From: Coriobacteriia bacterium
GTDB lineage: Bacteria > Actinomycetota > Coriobacteriia > Anaerosomatales > JAUVQN01
Length of the DNA stretch: 7,427 nucleotides
Direction of reading: 5' to 3'
NCBI GenBank assembly: GCA_030598125.1
Contig: JAUVQN010000070.1
Location: 1-7,427, forward strand
In this document: piece by piece, positions 1-5,594 of the stretch
Position numbering within the stretch: position 1 is the stretch's first letter
How the letters are laid out: each line of letters opens with the position of its first letter
Program-made: the position numbers and the translations under genes
The notes under the pieces: generated by a model
What the model was told of the DNA's origin: nothing
The model's database searches: none
What the model saw: only the letters and a program-made list of their open reading frames with translations

Positions 1-105
1 GAACGCACGGCCAGGGTGTCGTACAGCTACGTCGACGTCCTGACGGGCACGGTCGAGCTCATCCATCCGGAGAGCGAGGAGAGTCTTCTCCCCTGGCTGA
101 ACTAG
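1..105 (+). CDS. veg: Veg family protein (biofilm/development regulator), C-terminal fragment
   Basis: This is the last 34 codons of a gene that begins before the window, ending at TAG 103-105. The visible protein contains RVSYSYVDVLTGTVEL, which closely resembles the C-terminal half of Bacillus subtilis Veg as I remember it (RVSYSYADxLTETVEL). Veg is a small protein of about 86 residues; in B. subtilis it is highly transcribed, and it has been reported to stimulate biofilm matrix genes by opposing SinR. Its position just upstream of ispE, followed by spoVG-glmU-prs-ctc-pth, is the same as in Bacillus and supports the call strongly. The tail after the conserved strand (HPESEESLLPWLN) is divergent, as expected for this family. 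No SinR-type target can be inferred here, so the role in this organism is unknown. Identification is by recalled motif and synteny, with no database search. Confidence 0.82.
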   Translation, partial: ERTARVSYSYVDVLTGTVELIHPESEESLLPWLN

Positions 106-123
106 GCCCGACCCAAGCTCTGT

Positions 124-159
124 CGTGAAGCGCGATGCCCGAAGGCGTCGCGCTTCGTG
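124..159 (+). terminator. Strong hairpin between veg and ispE, candidate terminator or processing site
   Basis: The arms 127-139 and 144-156 pair over 13 bp with a single G-T wobble (136/147) around the 4-nt loop CGAA. The outer 9 bp (GAAGCGCGA / TCGCGCTTC) are perfect. Pairing can continue outward through two wobbles and one G-C pair to 124/159. It lies 18 nt after the veg stop codon. No T-tract follows, so a canonical intrinsic terminator is not proven. It could instead be an mRNA-end stabiliser or a processing site. Confidence 0.6.
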
Positions 160-186
160 CTTCATGTGGGAGGCACGACGATCCCC

Positions 187-1065
187 GTGACCCCCGTGCG
201 AGTCTCGGCCCCGGCCAAAGTGAACCTCGCGCTGGCGGTCGGCCGGAAACGGTCCGACGGCTACCACGACGTCACCACGGTGCTGCAGGCGCTCGAGCTG
301 TCCGACACGCTCGCGTTCGAGCACGCCTCCGGACTCCAGATCGAGTACCGGCCCGGCATCGACGTGCCCGCTGGTCTCGACCTCGTGCGGGCCGCCGCTC
401 TTGTCCTGGCCGAGGCGTATGGACGAGCGCCGGAGGCCGCCGTCGTGGTCGACAAGCGCATCCCGCTCGGCGCGGGTCTCGGAGGCGGGAGCTCCGACGC
501 AGCCGCGACGCTCGTCGGGCTCGCGGCGCTCTGGGGACTCGATCCCGGCGAGGACGAGCTGCGCGACGTCGCCGCGCGGCTCGGTGCGGACGTAGCGTTC
601 TTCGTGTCGGGAGGTTGCGCTCTGTTCGAGGGGCGCGGCGACACGTTCGCGAGGAAGCTGCCGGTCGTCCCTATGGACGTGGTGCTCGTGAAGCCGGAGT
701 CTCCGGTGCCGACGGCGGAGGCGTACGCGCTCCTCGACGCGACGACGCGTTCGGGCGTCGACGTTCGCCGGATCCTCGAGGCGCTCGTGTCCGGCAGCCG
801 CTCGGCGGTCGCCTCCGCGCTCGAGAACGATCTTGCCGAAGCGGCCCGGACCCTGGTGCCGGAGGTCGGCGACACGCTAGCATTCGTCTGCGGGTCCGGA
901 GGCGTGCTCGGCGCCGCTGTGGCCGGTTCCGGGTCCAGCGTGTTCGGGGTATGTGAGTCCCGGGAGGCGGCCGAGACCTGTGCCGGGACCGCCCGCGAGC
1001 GCGGATGGTGGGCGGCGTCCACGACGGCGAGCCCCGTCGGGGCGAGGGTGCTGCCCGGAACATGA
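187..1065 (+). CDS. ispE: 4-diphosphocytidyl-2-C-methyl-D-erythritol kinase
   Basis: IspE is a cytoplasmic GHMP kinase. It phosphorylates the 2-hydroxyl of 4-CDP-methylerythritol with ATP in the MEP pathway to IPP and DMAPP. All three GHMP blocks are visible in this 292-residue protein (the B. subtilis enzyme has about 289). The N-terminal APAKVNLAL carries the substrate/catalytic Lys11 and Asn13 and leads into SDGYHDVTTV. The ATP-binding glycine loop is PLGAGLGGGSSDAAATL at residues 93-109. The catalytic Asp135 lies in LGADVAFFVSGG. The C-terminal motif is AVAGSGSSVFGV. I chose GTG 187 because GGGAGG at 168-173 lies 13 nt upstream and the N-terminus then matches family length. GTG 157 sits against the upstream hairpin with no ribosome site, and GTG 196 is a less likely alternative. 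The nucleotidyltransferase gene follows after 19 nt, so the two are probably cotranscribed. Confidence 0.95.
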   Translation: MTPVRVSAPAKVNLALAVGRKRSDGYHDVTTVLQALELSDTLAFEHASGLQIEYRPGIDVPAGLDLVRAAALVLAEAYGRAPEAAVVVDKRIPLGAGLGGGSSDAAATLVGLAALWGLDPGEDELRDVAARLGADVAFFVSGGCALFEGRGDTFARKLPVVPMDVVLVKPESPVPTAEAYALLDATTRSGVDVRRILEALVSGSRSAVASALENDLAEAARTLVPEVGDTLAFVCGSGGVLGAAVAGSGSSVFGVCESREAAETCAGTARERGWWAASTTASPVGARVLPGT

Positions 1066-1084
1066 CGGGCGAGGGAGGGTCGGA

Positions 1085-1846
1085 GTGAAGGTCGACGTGG
1101 TCGTGCTCGCCGGTGGTGACGGGGCGGTCATCGATCCCTCCTGCCGCTTCAAGGGCCTGGTGGGCATCTCGGGGCGTCCGATGATCGAGTGGGTCGTGGA
1201 CGGCATCAGGCAGGCCGAGCTCGTGGAAGGCGTCGCCGTGGTCGTGCCGACCGCGGAGGACCTCGGCGCCTGGGTGGACAAGGTCGACAAGCTCGTCGTG
1301 TCGGACGGCCGGATCGCGGAGAACGTGCTGGCGGGCATCCGCTCGTTCAAGGTGGATCGGCCCGTGCTCATCGTCACGGGCGACATCCCCACCATCGATG
1401 GCGAGGCGCTCGACGACTTCCTCTCCCGGTCGCTCGCCACCGGGGCCGACTTCGTCTACCCGATCATCCCCAAGGACGACATGCTGTCCCAGTATCCGGA
1501 GGGGGAGCGTACCTTCGTCCGCCTCAAGGAGGGGCGCGTCACCGGCGGGAACATGATGCTCGTGAACCCCGCGCTCGTCGAGAGGAACGTCCGGATAGGA
1601 CAGGGCCTCTTCGACGCGAGGAAGAGCCCGTTCGGCATGGTGCGGATGCTCGGCGCCCCCTACATCGCCCGATTCCTTCTGGGCACGCTCGACAGAGCCT
1701 CCCTCGAGCAGAAGATGACCGAGATGCTGGGCGGCAGCGGTCGGGCGGTCGTCTCGCACTTCGGATCCATCGGCATGGACGTGGACAAGCCGAGCGACCT
1801 CGCCGTCGCCGAGGGGATCCTAGGCTCACCGCCACCCGCCGAGTAG
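1085..1846 (+). CDS. MobA/GlmU-like NTP transferase family protein
   Basis: This is a 253-residue predicted nucleotidyltransferase of the GT-A/NTP_transf fold, which joins an NTP to a phosphorylated small molecule and releases pyrophosphate. The start is GTG 1085, with GAGGGAGGG (1071-1079) 5 nt upstream. LAGGDG (residues 8-13) is the nucleotide-binding loop opening. RFKGLVGISGRPMIEWVVD (from residue 21) holds the Lys23 and G-x-PMI motif that binds phosphates in MobA, CofC and GlmU relatives. VTGDIPTID holds the metal-binding Asp100, and GMDVDKPSDLAVAE (Asp232/Asp234) is the usual closing motif. The glycine loop is odd: the usual Gly-x-Ser/Thr-x-Arg is replaced by GDGAVIDPSCRFK, so the canonical Arg is displaced or absent. 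The substrate cannot be read from sequence. MobA, IspD and CofC are not matched well enough to name, and the spot between ispE and spoVG is where Bacillus carries purR/yabJ. Confidence 0.8.
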   Translation: MKVDVVVLAGGDGAVIDPSCRFKGLVGISGRPMIEWVVDGIRQAELVEGVAVVVPTAEDLGAWVDKVDKLVVSDGRIAENVLAGIRSFKVDRPVLIVTGDIPTIDGEALDDFLSRSLATGADFVYPIIPKDDMLSQYPEGERTFVRLKEGRVTGGNMMLVNPALVERNVRIGQGLFDARKSPFGMVRMLGAPYIARFLLGTLDRASLEQKMTEMLGGSGRAVVSHFGSIGMDVDKPSDLAVAEGILGSPPPAE

Positions 1847-1942
1847 CGCGGCGCACCGGCCGGCGGCCGCATCGAGAGCGCCATCCGCCCCGGCAGGGAT
1901 TCCCGGGAGGGTGTCGAACAACTTCTGAGGGGTTACGCAGCG

Positions 1943-1956
1943 GGACGCGCGCGTCC
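1943..1956. promoter_or_regulatory. 14-bp perfect palindrome upstream of spoVG
   Basis: GGACGCGCGCGTCC is its own reverse complement. It lies 25 nt before the spoVG ATG, inside the 135-nt spacer (1847-1981). It could be a regulator binding site or merely GC-rich self-complementarity. As RNA it has no free loop, so a hairpin is less likely than a DNA operator. I see no confident -35/-10 pair in the spacer. Confidence 0.3.
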
Positions 1957-1981
1957 GTGTGTCTCGCGACGGGGGGTTCGC

Positions 1982-2269
1982 ATGGACGTCACGAGCGTGT
2001 CGCTCAGGCCGGTCTCGATGAAGAAGGTCTGCGCCATCGCCAGCATCGTGCTGGACGACCAGTTCGTCATCCACGACCTGCGCGTAGTCAACGGCGACAA
2101 GGGTCTCTTCGTGGCGATGCCCTCCCGCAAGCTCCCCAACGGCGAGTTCCGTGACATCTGCCATCCCATCAACACATCTACCAGGGAGAAGATCCAGGCT
2201 GCGGTACTCGCGCAGTTCGAGTCCGAAGGCGGCGTCGATACCTTCACCGCCACCGCTCAACCCTCCTGA
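1982..2269 (+). CDS. spoVG: SpoVG family regulator
   Basis: The 95-residue product aligns along its whole length with B. subtilis SpoVG (97 aa). It contains MDVTSVSLRPV, AIASIVLDDQFVIHDLRV, GLFVAMPSRKLPNGEFRDI and HPINTSTREKIQAAVLAQFE; the central FVAMPS and FRDI/HPIN blocks are the family hallmark. SpoVG proteins are small site-specific nucleic-acid-binding regulators. In B. subtilis the protein affects septum formation and spore cortex; in Staphylococcus, Listeria and Borrelia it affects virulence, capsule and carbon metabolism. The gene is also found in many non-sporulating bacteria, so it does not prove sporulation. A G-rich ribosome site (GGGGGG 1971-1976) sits 5 nt before ATG 1982. The gene lies 135 nt after the nucleotidyltransferase gene and is followed by the promoter of tRNA-Gln. 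No convincing terminator is seen after its TGA. Confidence 0.96.
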   Translation: MDVTSVSLRPVSMKKVCAIASIVLDDQFVIHDLRVVNGDKGLFVAMPSRKLPNGEFRDICHPINTSTREKIQAAVLAQFESEGGVDTFTATAQPS

Positions 2270-2290
2270 GTCGAGCACGGGCCGGCCGGT

Positions 2291-2320
2291 TTGACGCTCC
2301 GTCGAGGCATTACCTACACT
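2291..2320 (+). promoter_or_regulatory. Sigma70-type promoter for tRNA-Gln (and probably glmU)
   Basis: TTGACG at 2291-2296 matches the -35 consensus in 5 of 6 bases. TACACT at 2315-2320 matches the -10 consensus in 4 of 6, with an 18-bp spacer. Transcription would start near 2327, giving a leader of only about 8 nt before the tRNA. The 2290-2335 stretch is visibly more AT-rich than its surroundings, as expected for a stable-RNA promoter in a GC-rich genome. Confidence 0.75.
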
Positions 2321-2334
2321 TACCGTTGCTTTCT

Positions 2335-2409
2335 TGGGGCGTAGCCAAGCGGTAAGGCAGGGGCCTTTGGAGCCCCCATTCGCAGGTTCGAATCCTGCCG
2401 CCCCAGCCA
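2335..2409 (+). tRNA. tRNA-Gln, anticodon UUG
   Basis: A full cloverleaf can be drawn. The acceptor stem TGGGGCG (2335-2341) pairs perfectly with CGCCCCA (2399-2405). The D stem is GCC/GGC (2344-2346/2356-2358) with GG in the loop. The anticodon stem GGGGC/GCCCC (2360-2364/2372-2376) encloses loop CTTTGGA with anticodon TTG at 2367-2369. A 5-nt variable loop follows, then T stem GCAGG/CCTGC around TTCGAAT. The discriminator is G2406 and the 3' CCA (2407-2409) is encoded. UUG reads CAA and, by wobble, CAG. The gene sits between spoVG and glmU with its own promoter. No terminator is visible before glmU, 48 nt on. Confidence 0.97.
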
Positions 2410-2421
2410 TGCACATCAACC

Positions 2422-2445
2422 GAGCCCGGGCTCCCAGTCGCGGGC
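2422..2445 (+). other. Competing short inverted repeats between tRNA-Gln and the glmU ribosome site
   Basis: GAGCCCGGGCTC (2422-2433) is a perfect 12-bp palindrome. The same left-hand bases GCCCG (2424-2428) can alternatively pair with CGGGC (2441-2445), immediately before the glmU Shine-Dalgarno AAGGAG (2447-2452). The pairings exclude each other. No T-tract follows, so this does not look like a terminator. Stem lengths are short, and chance is a real possibility in GC-rich DNA. Confidence 0.3.
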
Positions 2446-2457
2446 GAAGGAGTGGCG

Positions 2458-3840
2458 ATGGACGCCGCGGCCCTGGTCCTCGCAGCAGGCGAGGGTACCC
2501 GCATGAGGTCCGCTCTGCCGAAGGTCGCGCATCCCGTGCTCGGCGTGCCCATGGTCCGCCTCGTCGTGGACGCCGCGCGCGAGGCCGGTATCGACCGCGT
2601 CGTCGCGGTCGTGGGTCATCGTGCCGAGGTCGTCGAGTCCATCCTGGAGGGCGAGACGTGCGTGCTGCAGGAGCAGCAACTCGGCACCGGTCACGCGGTC
2701 ATGAGCGCCAAGGAAGCGCTCGCAGACCTCACAGGCTCGCTCGTGGTGCTCGCGGGCGACACGCCGCTGATCACACCGGGCACGATCCGGGCCCTCGTCG
2801 AGCGCCGCGAGGAGGCCGGCGCCGCGGCCAGCGTGCTCACCATGCGCGTCGAGGATCCGAGCGGCTACGGCCGGATCGTCCGAGACGACGAGGGCGCTGT
2901 GGCCGACATCGTCGAGCAGACGGACCTCGTCCCCGACAAGCTCGGGATCGACGAGGTGAACGCGAGCACGTACTGCTTCGACGTGGAGGCGCTCCTCTCG
3001 CGCATCGGCGAGCTCTCGTCGGACAACGCGCAGGAGGAGTTCTACCTCACCGACATGATCGCCCGCTTCCACGACGAGGGTCTCGGTGTCGTGGGCGTAC
3101 TCACGGACGACCCCGAAGAAGCCATGGGCGTGAACTCGCGCATCCAGCTCGCCGAGGCGGCCCGCGTGCTCCAGAGCAGGATCAACCGCGCCCACATGTT
3201 GGAGGGCGTGACGATGACCGCGCCCGACCTCGTATGGATCTCGCCGACCGTGCGTATCGCGCGGGACGTGACGATCGGGCCGATGACGTTCATCGAGGGC
3301 GAGACGGTCGTCGATGAGGGAGCACACATCGGGCCGAGCTGCCGCATCGTCGACTCGCATGTCGGTGCGGGAGCGCGCGTGGACTCCTCGGTCGTGCTGC
3401 AGGCCGACGTAGGCTCCGCGGCGAGTGTCGGTCCGATGGCCTACCTCCGTCCCGGAGCGACACTGCTCGAGCGCTCCAAGGCGGGCACCTTCGTGGAGAT
3501 CAAGAACTCGACCGTGGGGCCGGGTTCGAAGGTGCCCCACCTCTCCTACGTGGGCGACGCACTCATCGGCAGCGCGGTGAACGTAGGGGCCGGCACGATC
3601 ACGTGCAACTACGATGGCGCCGCCAAGCAATCCACAGAGATCGGCGACGCCGCGTTCATCGGCTCGAGCACGATGCTCGTGGCTCCGGTGCGCGTGGGCG
3701 CGGGAGCGGTCGTGGGCGCGGGCAGCGTGATCACGCACGACGTGCCGGACGACGCGCTCGGCGTGGGACGCGGGCGGCAAGAGAACTTCAAGGGTTGGGC
3801 CGCCAGGTGGCGGCAGCGGCGAGCGCAGGGACGGGACTAG
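2458..3840 (+). CDS. glmU: Bifunctional GlcN-1-P acetyltransferase / GlcNAc-1-P uridylyltransferase
   Basis: GlmU performs the last two steps of UDP-GlcNAc synthesis in the cytoplasm: acetylation of GlcN-1-P, then UMP transfer from UTP. The product has 460 residues (E. coli 456) and both domains are complete. The N-terminal uridylyltransferase has LAAGEGTRM (8-16), LPKV with Lys22, QQLGTGHAV (73-81), metal-binding Asp101 in GDTPL and Asn226. The C-terminal left-handed beta-helix acetyltransferase has Arg331, Lys349, His361, Tyr364 and Asn384 in CNYDG, all offset by two from E. coli Arg333/Lys351/His363/Tyr366/Asn386. No active-site residue is missing. ATG 2458 is chosen over the in-frame GTG 2452 because AAGGAG (2447-2452) is 5 nt upstream of it. 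The gene is downstream of tRNA-Gln and 61 nt before prs. It feeds peptidoglycan precursor synthesis. Confidence 0.98.
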   Translation: MDAAALVLAAGEGTRMRSALPKVAHPVLGVPMVRLVVDAAREAGIDRVVAVVGHRAEVVESILEGETCVLQEQQLGTGHAVMSAKEALADLTGSLVVLAGDTPLITPGTIRALVERREEAGAAASVLTMRVEDPSGYGRIVRDDEGAVADIVEQTDLVPDKLGIDEVNASTYCFDVEALLSRIGELSSDNAQEEFYLTDMIARFHDEGLGVVGVLTDDPEEAMGVNSRIQLAEAARVLQSRINRAHMLEGVTMTAPDLVWISPTVRIARDVTIGPMTFIEGETVVDEGAHIGPSCRIVDSHVGAGARVDSSVVLQADVGSAASVGPMAYLRPGATLLERSKAGTFVEIKNSTVGPGSKVPHLSYVGDALIGSAVNVGAGTITCNYDGAAKQSTEIGDAAFIGSSTMLVAPVRVGAGAVVGAGSVITHDVPDDALGVGRGRQENFKGWAARWRQRRAQGRD

Positions 3841-3901
3841 ACCGGGCACGCGTCGCGGGGCGCCGGTGCGCCTCGTCGGTGCGAGAAGGCAGGGAGGCGG
3901 C

Positions 3902-4858
3902 ATGGGCGAGAACGGGTTGATGCTCTTCGGTGGCACGTCCAACCCCGAGCTCTACGAAGGCATCGCCGACGGGCTGGGGGTCGAGCTCGGGAACGTGAAG
4001 ATCAAGAAGTTCGCCAACGGCGAGATCTACGTGCGGTACCTCGAGAGCGTGCGCGGCCAACACGTGTTCGTCGCGCAGTCCATCTGCGAGCCCGTCAACT
4101 CCTCGCTCATGGAGCTCCTCATCATGATCGACGCGGCGAAACGCGCCAGCGCGCGCACCATCACGGCCGTGATCAGTCACTACGGCTACGCGCGGCAGGA
4201 CAAGAAGAGCGCCCCACGCGAGCCGATCACGGCCAGGCTCGTGGCCGACATCCTGACCGTCGCCGGGGTCGATCGCGTGATCACCATGGATCTCCATCAG
4301 GGGCAGATACAGGGCTTCTTCGACCAGCCGGTGAACCACCTGACGGCGCTGCCCATCCTGGCGGACTACGTGAGCAACCTCGGCCTCGAGGAGATCGTGG
4401 TCGTCTCGCCGGACGTGGGACGCGTGAAGCCGGCCAAGAAGTTCGCCGACATCGTCGGGGGCGATCTCGCCATCCTCCACAAGGGGCGTCCCGAGCACAA
4501 CATGGCGGAGATCACGCACGTCATCGGCGAGGTCGGGGGTCGCGCGTGCGTCATGATCGACGACATGATCGACACGGGCGGCTCGGTCGTGGAGGGTGCC
4601 AAGGCGCTCAAGCAGTCCGGTGCGACGACGGTCTACGCGTGCGCCACGCACGGGCTCTTCTCGCCGCCCGCGTTCGAGCGGTTCGAGGACGCGCCCATCG
4701 AGGAGATCGCGGTCACGAACACGCTCCCGGTGAAGGAGGAGGGGCGCCCGGGCAACATCCGCGTTCTCTCCGTAGCGCCCCTCATCGCCCGAGCCATCCA
4801 GAACGTGTATGATGACGAATCGGTGTCGGAGCTGTTCGACCCGAACTTCGAGTTGTGA
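3902..4858 (+). CDS. prs: Ribose-phosphate pyrophosphokinase (PRPP synthetase)
   Basis: Prs transfers pyrophosphate from ATP to ribose-5-phosphate, giving PRPP for purine, pyrimidine, NAD, His and Trp synthesis. The protein has 318 residues, normal for class I enzymes, with the N-terminal LMLFGGTSNPELYEGIA and FANGEIYVR blocks. The catalytic flexible loop is YGYARQDKKSAPREPITA (from Tyr94), and MDLHQGQIQGFF provides the metal/ATP-binding His. The PRPP-binding loop VMIDDMIDTGG spans residues 217-227. DVGRVKPAKKFAD and HKGRPEHN resemble actinobacterial Prs more than the Bacillus form (DVGGVxRAR); this is from memory, not an alignment. ATG 3902 is preceded by GGGAGG (3892-3897). The gene lies between glmU and rplY, as in Bacillus, and is probably cotranscribed with glmU. 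Confidence 0.97.
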   Translation: MGENGLMLFGGTSNPELYEGIADGLGVELGNVKIKKFANGEIYVRYLESVRGQHVFVAQSICEPVNSSLMELLIMIDAAKRASARTITAVISHYGYARQDKKSAPREPITARLVADILTVAGVDRVITMDLHQGQIQGFFDQPVNHLTALPILADYVSNLGLEEIVVVSPDVGRVKPAKKFADIVGGDLAILHKGRPEHNMAEITHVIGEVGGRACVMIDDMIDTGGSVVEGAKALKQSGATTVYACATHGLFSPPAFERFEDAPIEEIAVTNTLPVKEEGRPGNIRVLSVAPLIARAIQNVYDDESVSELFDPNFEL

Positions 4859-4865
4859 TACGTGA

Positions 4866-4887
4866 CCGCGGCGCTCGCGCGCCGCGG
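4866..4887 (+). other. Perfect 9-bp GC hairpin between prs and rplY
   Basis: CCGCGGCGC (4866-4874) and GCGCCGCGG (4879-4887) pair perfectly around the 4-nt loop TCGC. The stem begins 7 nt after the prs stop codon and ends 9 nt before the rplY Shine-Dalgarno GGAGGAGG (4897-4904). There is no T-tract. It could attenuate transcription into rplY-pth, protect the prs mRNA 3' end, or act in L25 expression control. None of these is shown by the sequence. Confidence 0.55.
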
Positions 4888-4913
4888 CCGGCGTCTGGAG
4901 GAGGATCCACGAG

Positions 4914-5585
4914 ATGACCGATTTCATCGAGCTCGCGGCGACAGAGCGCGAGGTCAAGGGCAAGGCCAGCCGCAAGCTGAAGCCGCTGGGACTCATCCCT
5001 GCGGTGCTGTACGGCCGTGGCATGGAGCCTCTGTCGCTCTCGCTCGACGGGCACACCTTCGATCTCCTCATGCACAACGAGGCGCTCTCGGCGAAGATCC
5101 TCGACGTCAAGGTCGAGGGTCGCGACGACGTGACCGCCATCGTGAAGTCGATTCAGGTGCACCCCGTGTCCGGCCGGGTCCTGCACGTGGACCTCTTGTC
5201 CGTCGATCTGAAGAAGGCTATCCATACGTCCGTCGGCGTCGAGATCATCGGCGAGTCGGAGGGCGTGAAGGAGGGCGGCATCCTCACCCACAACCTCTAC
5301 GAGGTCGAGATCGAGGCGATGCCCGCCGACCTGCCAGACTCGCTCGTCGCGGATATCAGCGAGCTCATGATCGGTGACGGCCTCAACGTCTCCGACCTCG
5401 AGGTCCCCGAAGGCGTCACGGTGCTCACCGACCCCGAGACGACCGTCTGCTCGATCACCCTCCCGACCAAGGTCGAGGAAGAAGTGCCCGAGGAGGAGGA
5501 GCTGCTCGAGGGCGAGGAGCTGCTCGAGGGCGAAGAGGGCGAAGAGGGCGAGGAGGGCGCCGAGGAGGCTCCCGAGGAGGAGTAG
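4914..5585 (+). CDS. rplY: Ribosomal protein bL25, long CTC form with polyglutamate tail
   Basis: The 223-residue product is the two-domain CTC/TL5 form of bL25, which binds 5S rRNA in the large subunit; in B. subtilis ctc is a general-stress gene. The N-terminal L25 domain covers about residues 4-93 (EREVKGKASRKLKPLGLIPAVLYG, then SLSLDGHTFDLL and VKSIQVHPVSGRVLHVDLL). The TL5-type C-terminal domain covers about 100-186 (GVEIIGESEGVKEGGIL, YEVEIEAMPADLPDSL, GDGLNVSDLEVPEGV). Residues 187-223 form a tail with 22 Glu in 37 residues and no Lys or Arg, encoded by short tandem repeats. ATG 4914 has a near-perfect GGAGGAGG site 9 nt upstream. pth starts 9 nt after its stop codon, as in the Bacillus ctc-spoVC pair, and translation is probably coupled. 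Confidence 0.96.
   Translation: MTDFIELAATEREVKGKASRKLKPLGLIPAVLYGRGMEPLSLSLDGHTFDLLMHNEALSAKILDVKVEGRDDVTAIVKSIQVHPVSGRVLHVDLLSVDLKKAIHTSVGVEIIGESEGVKEGGILTHNLYEVEIEAMPADLPDSLVADISELMIGDGLNVSDLEVPEGVTVLTDPETTVCSITLPTKVEEEVPEEEELLEGEELLEGEEGEEGEEGAEEAPEEE
5499..5561 (+). repeat. In-frame tandem repeats encoding the L25 acidic tail
   Basis: An 18-bp unit (GAG CTG CTC GAG GGC GAG) occurs twice, at 5499-5516 and 5517-5534, differing only in the last base. It runs directly into 9-bp units of the type GAGGGCGAA at 5526-5534, 5535-5543, 5544-5552 and 5553-5561, the last two with 1-2 changes. All units are multiples of three and encode ELLEGE and EGE blocks. The near-identity suggests recent slippage or duplication growth, so copy number may vary among relatives. 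Confidence 0.85.
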
Positions 5586-5594
5586 CCTGGCGCT

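Noticed and set aside
157..186. Upstream GTG start giving a 302-residue IspE
   Set aside because: GTG 157 lies at the foot of the strong hairpin without a ribosome site, and the extra ten residues are not typical of IspE.
671..1759. A 362-codon minus-strand open frame opposite ispE and the nucleotidyltransferase gene
   Set aside because: It spans the junction of two real genes, is dominated by Arg, Pro, His and Asp, and has no plausible ribosome site or domain.
1847..1981. Promoter for spoVG in the spacer
   Set aside because: No hexamer pair near consensus with acceptable spacing could be found. A promoter may exist for an alternative sigma factor, but the sequence does not let me place it.
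2279..2290. GGCCGGCC / CCGGCCGG palindromes after spoVG as a terminator
   Set aside because: Each is only 8 bp with no room for a loop, and the following TTT belongs to the -35 region of the tRNA promoter.
2310..2419. Minus-strand peptide across the tRNA resembling AGFEPANGGSKGPCLTAWL
   Set aside because: This is the translated complement of tRNA-Gln, a well-known spurious protein type; the cloverleaf is complete.
3841..3901. Possible structure or promoter in the glmU-prs gap
   Set aside because: Only a 4-bp GGCG/CGCC pairing and a short CGGTGCG repeat are seen, both expected by chance at this base composition. There is no -35/-10 pair.
2416..3942. A 508-codon open frame on the minus strand opposite glmU and the start of prs
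   Set aside because: It mirrors well-conserved GlmU codons; long antisense frames are expected when third positions are nearly all G or C. Its translation is rich in His, Arg and Asp with no recognisable domain.
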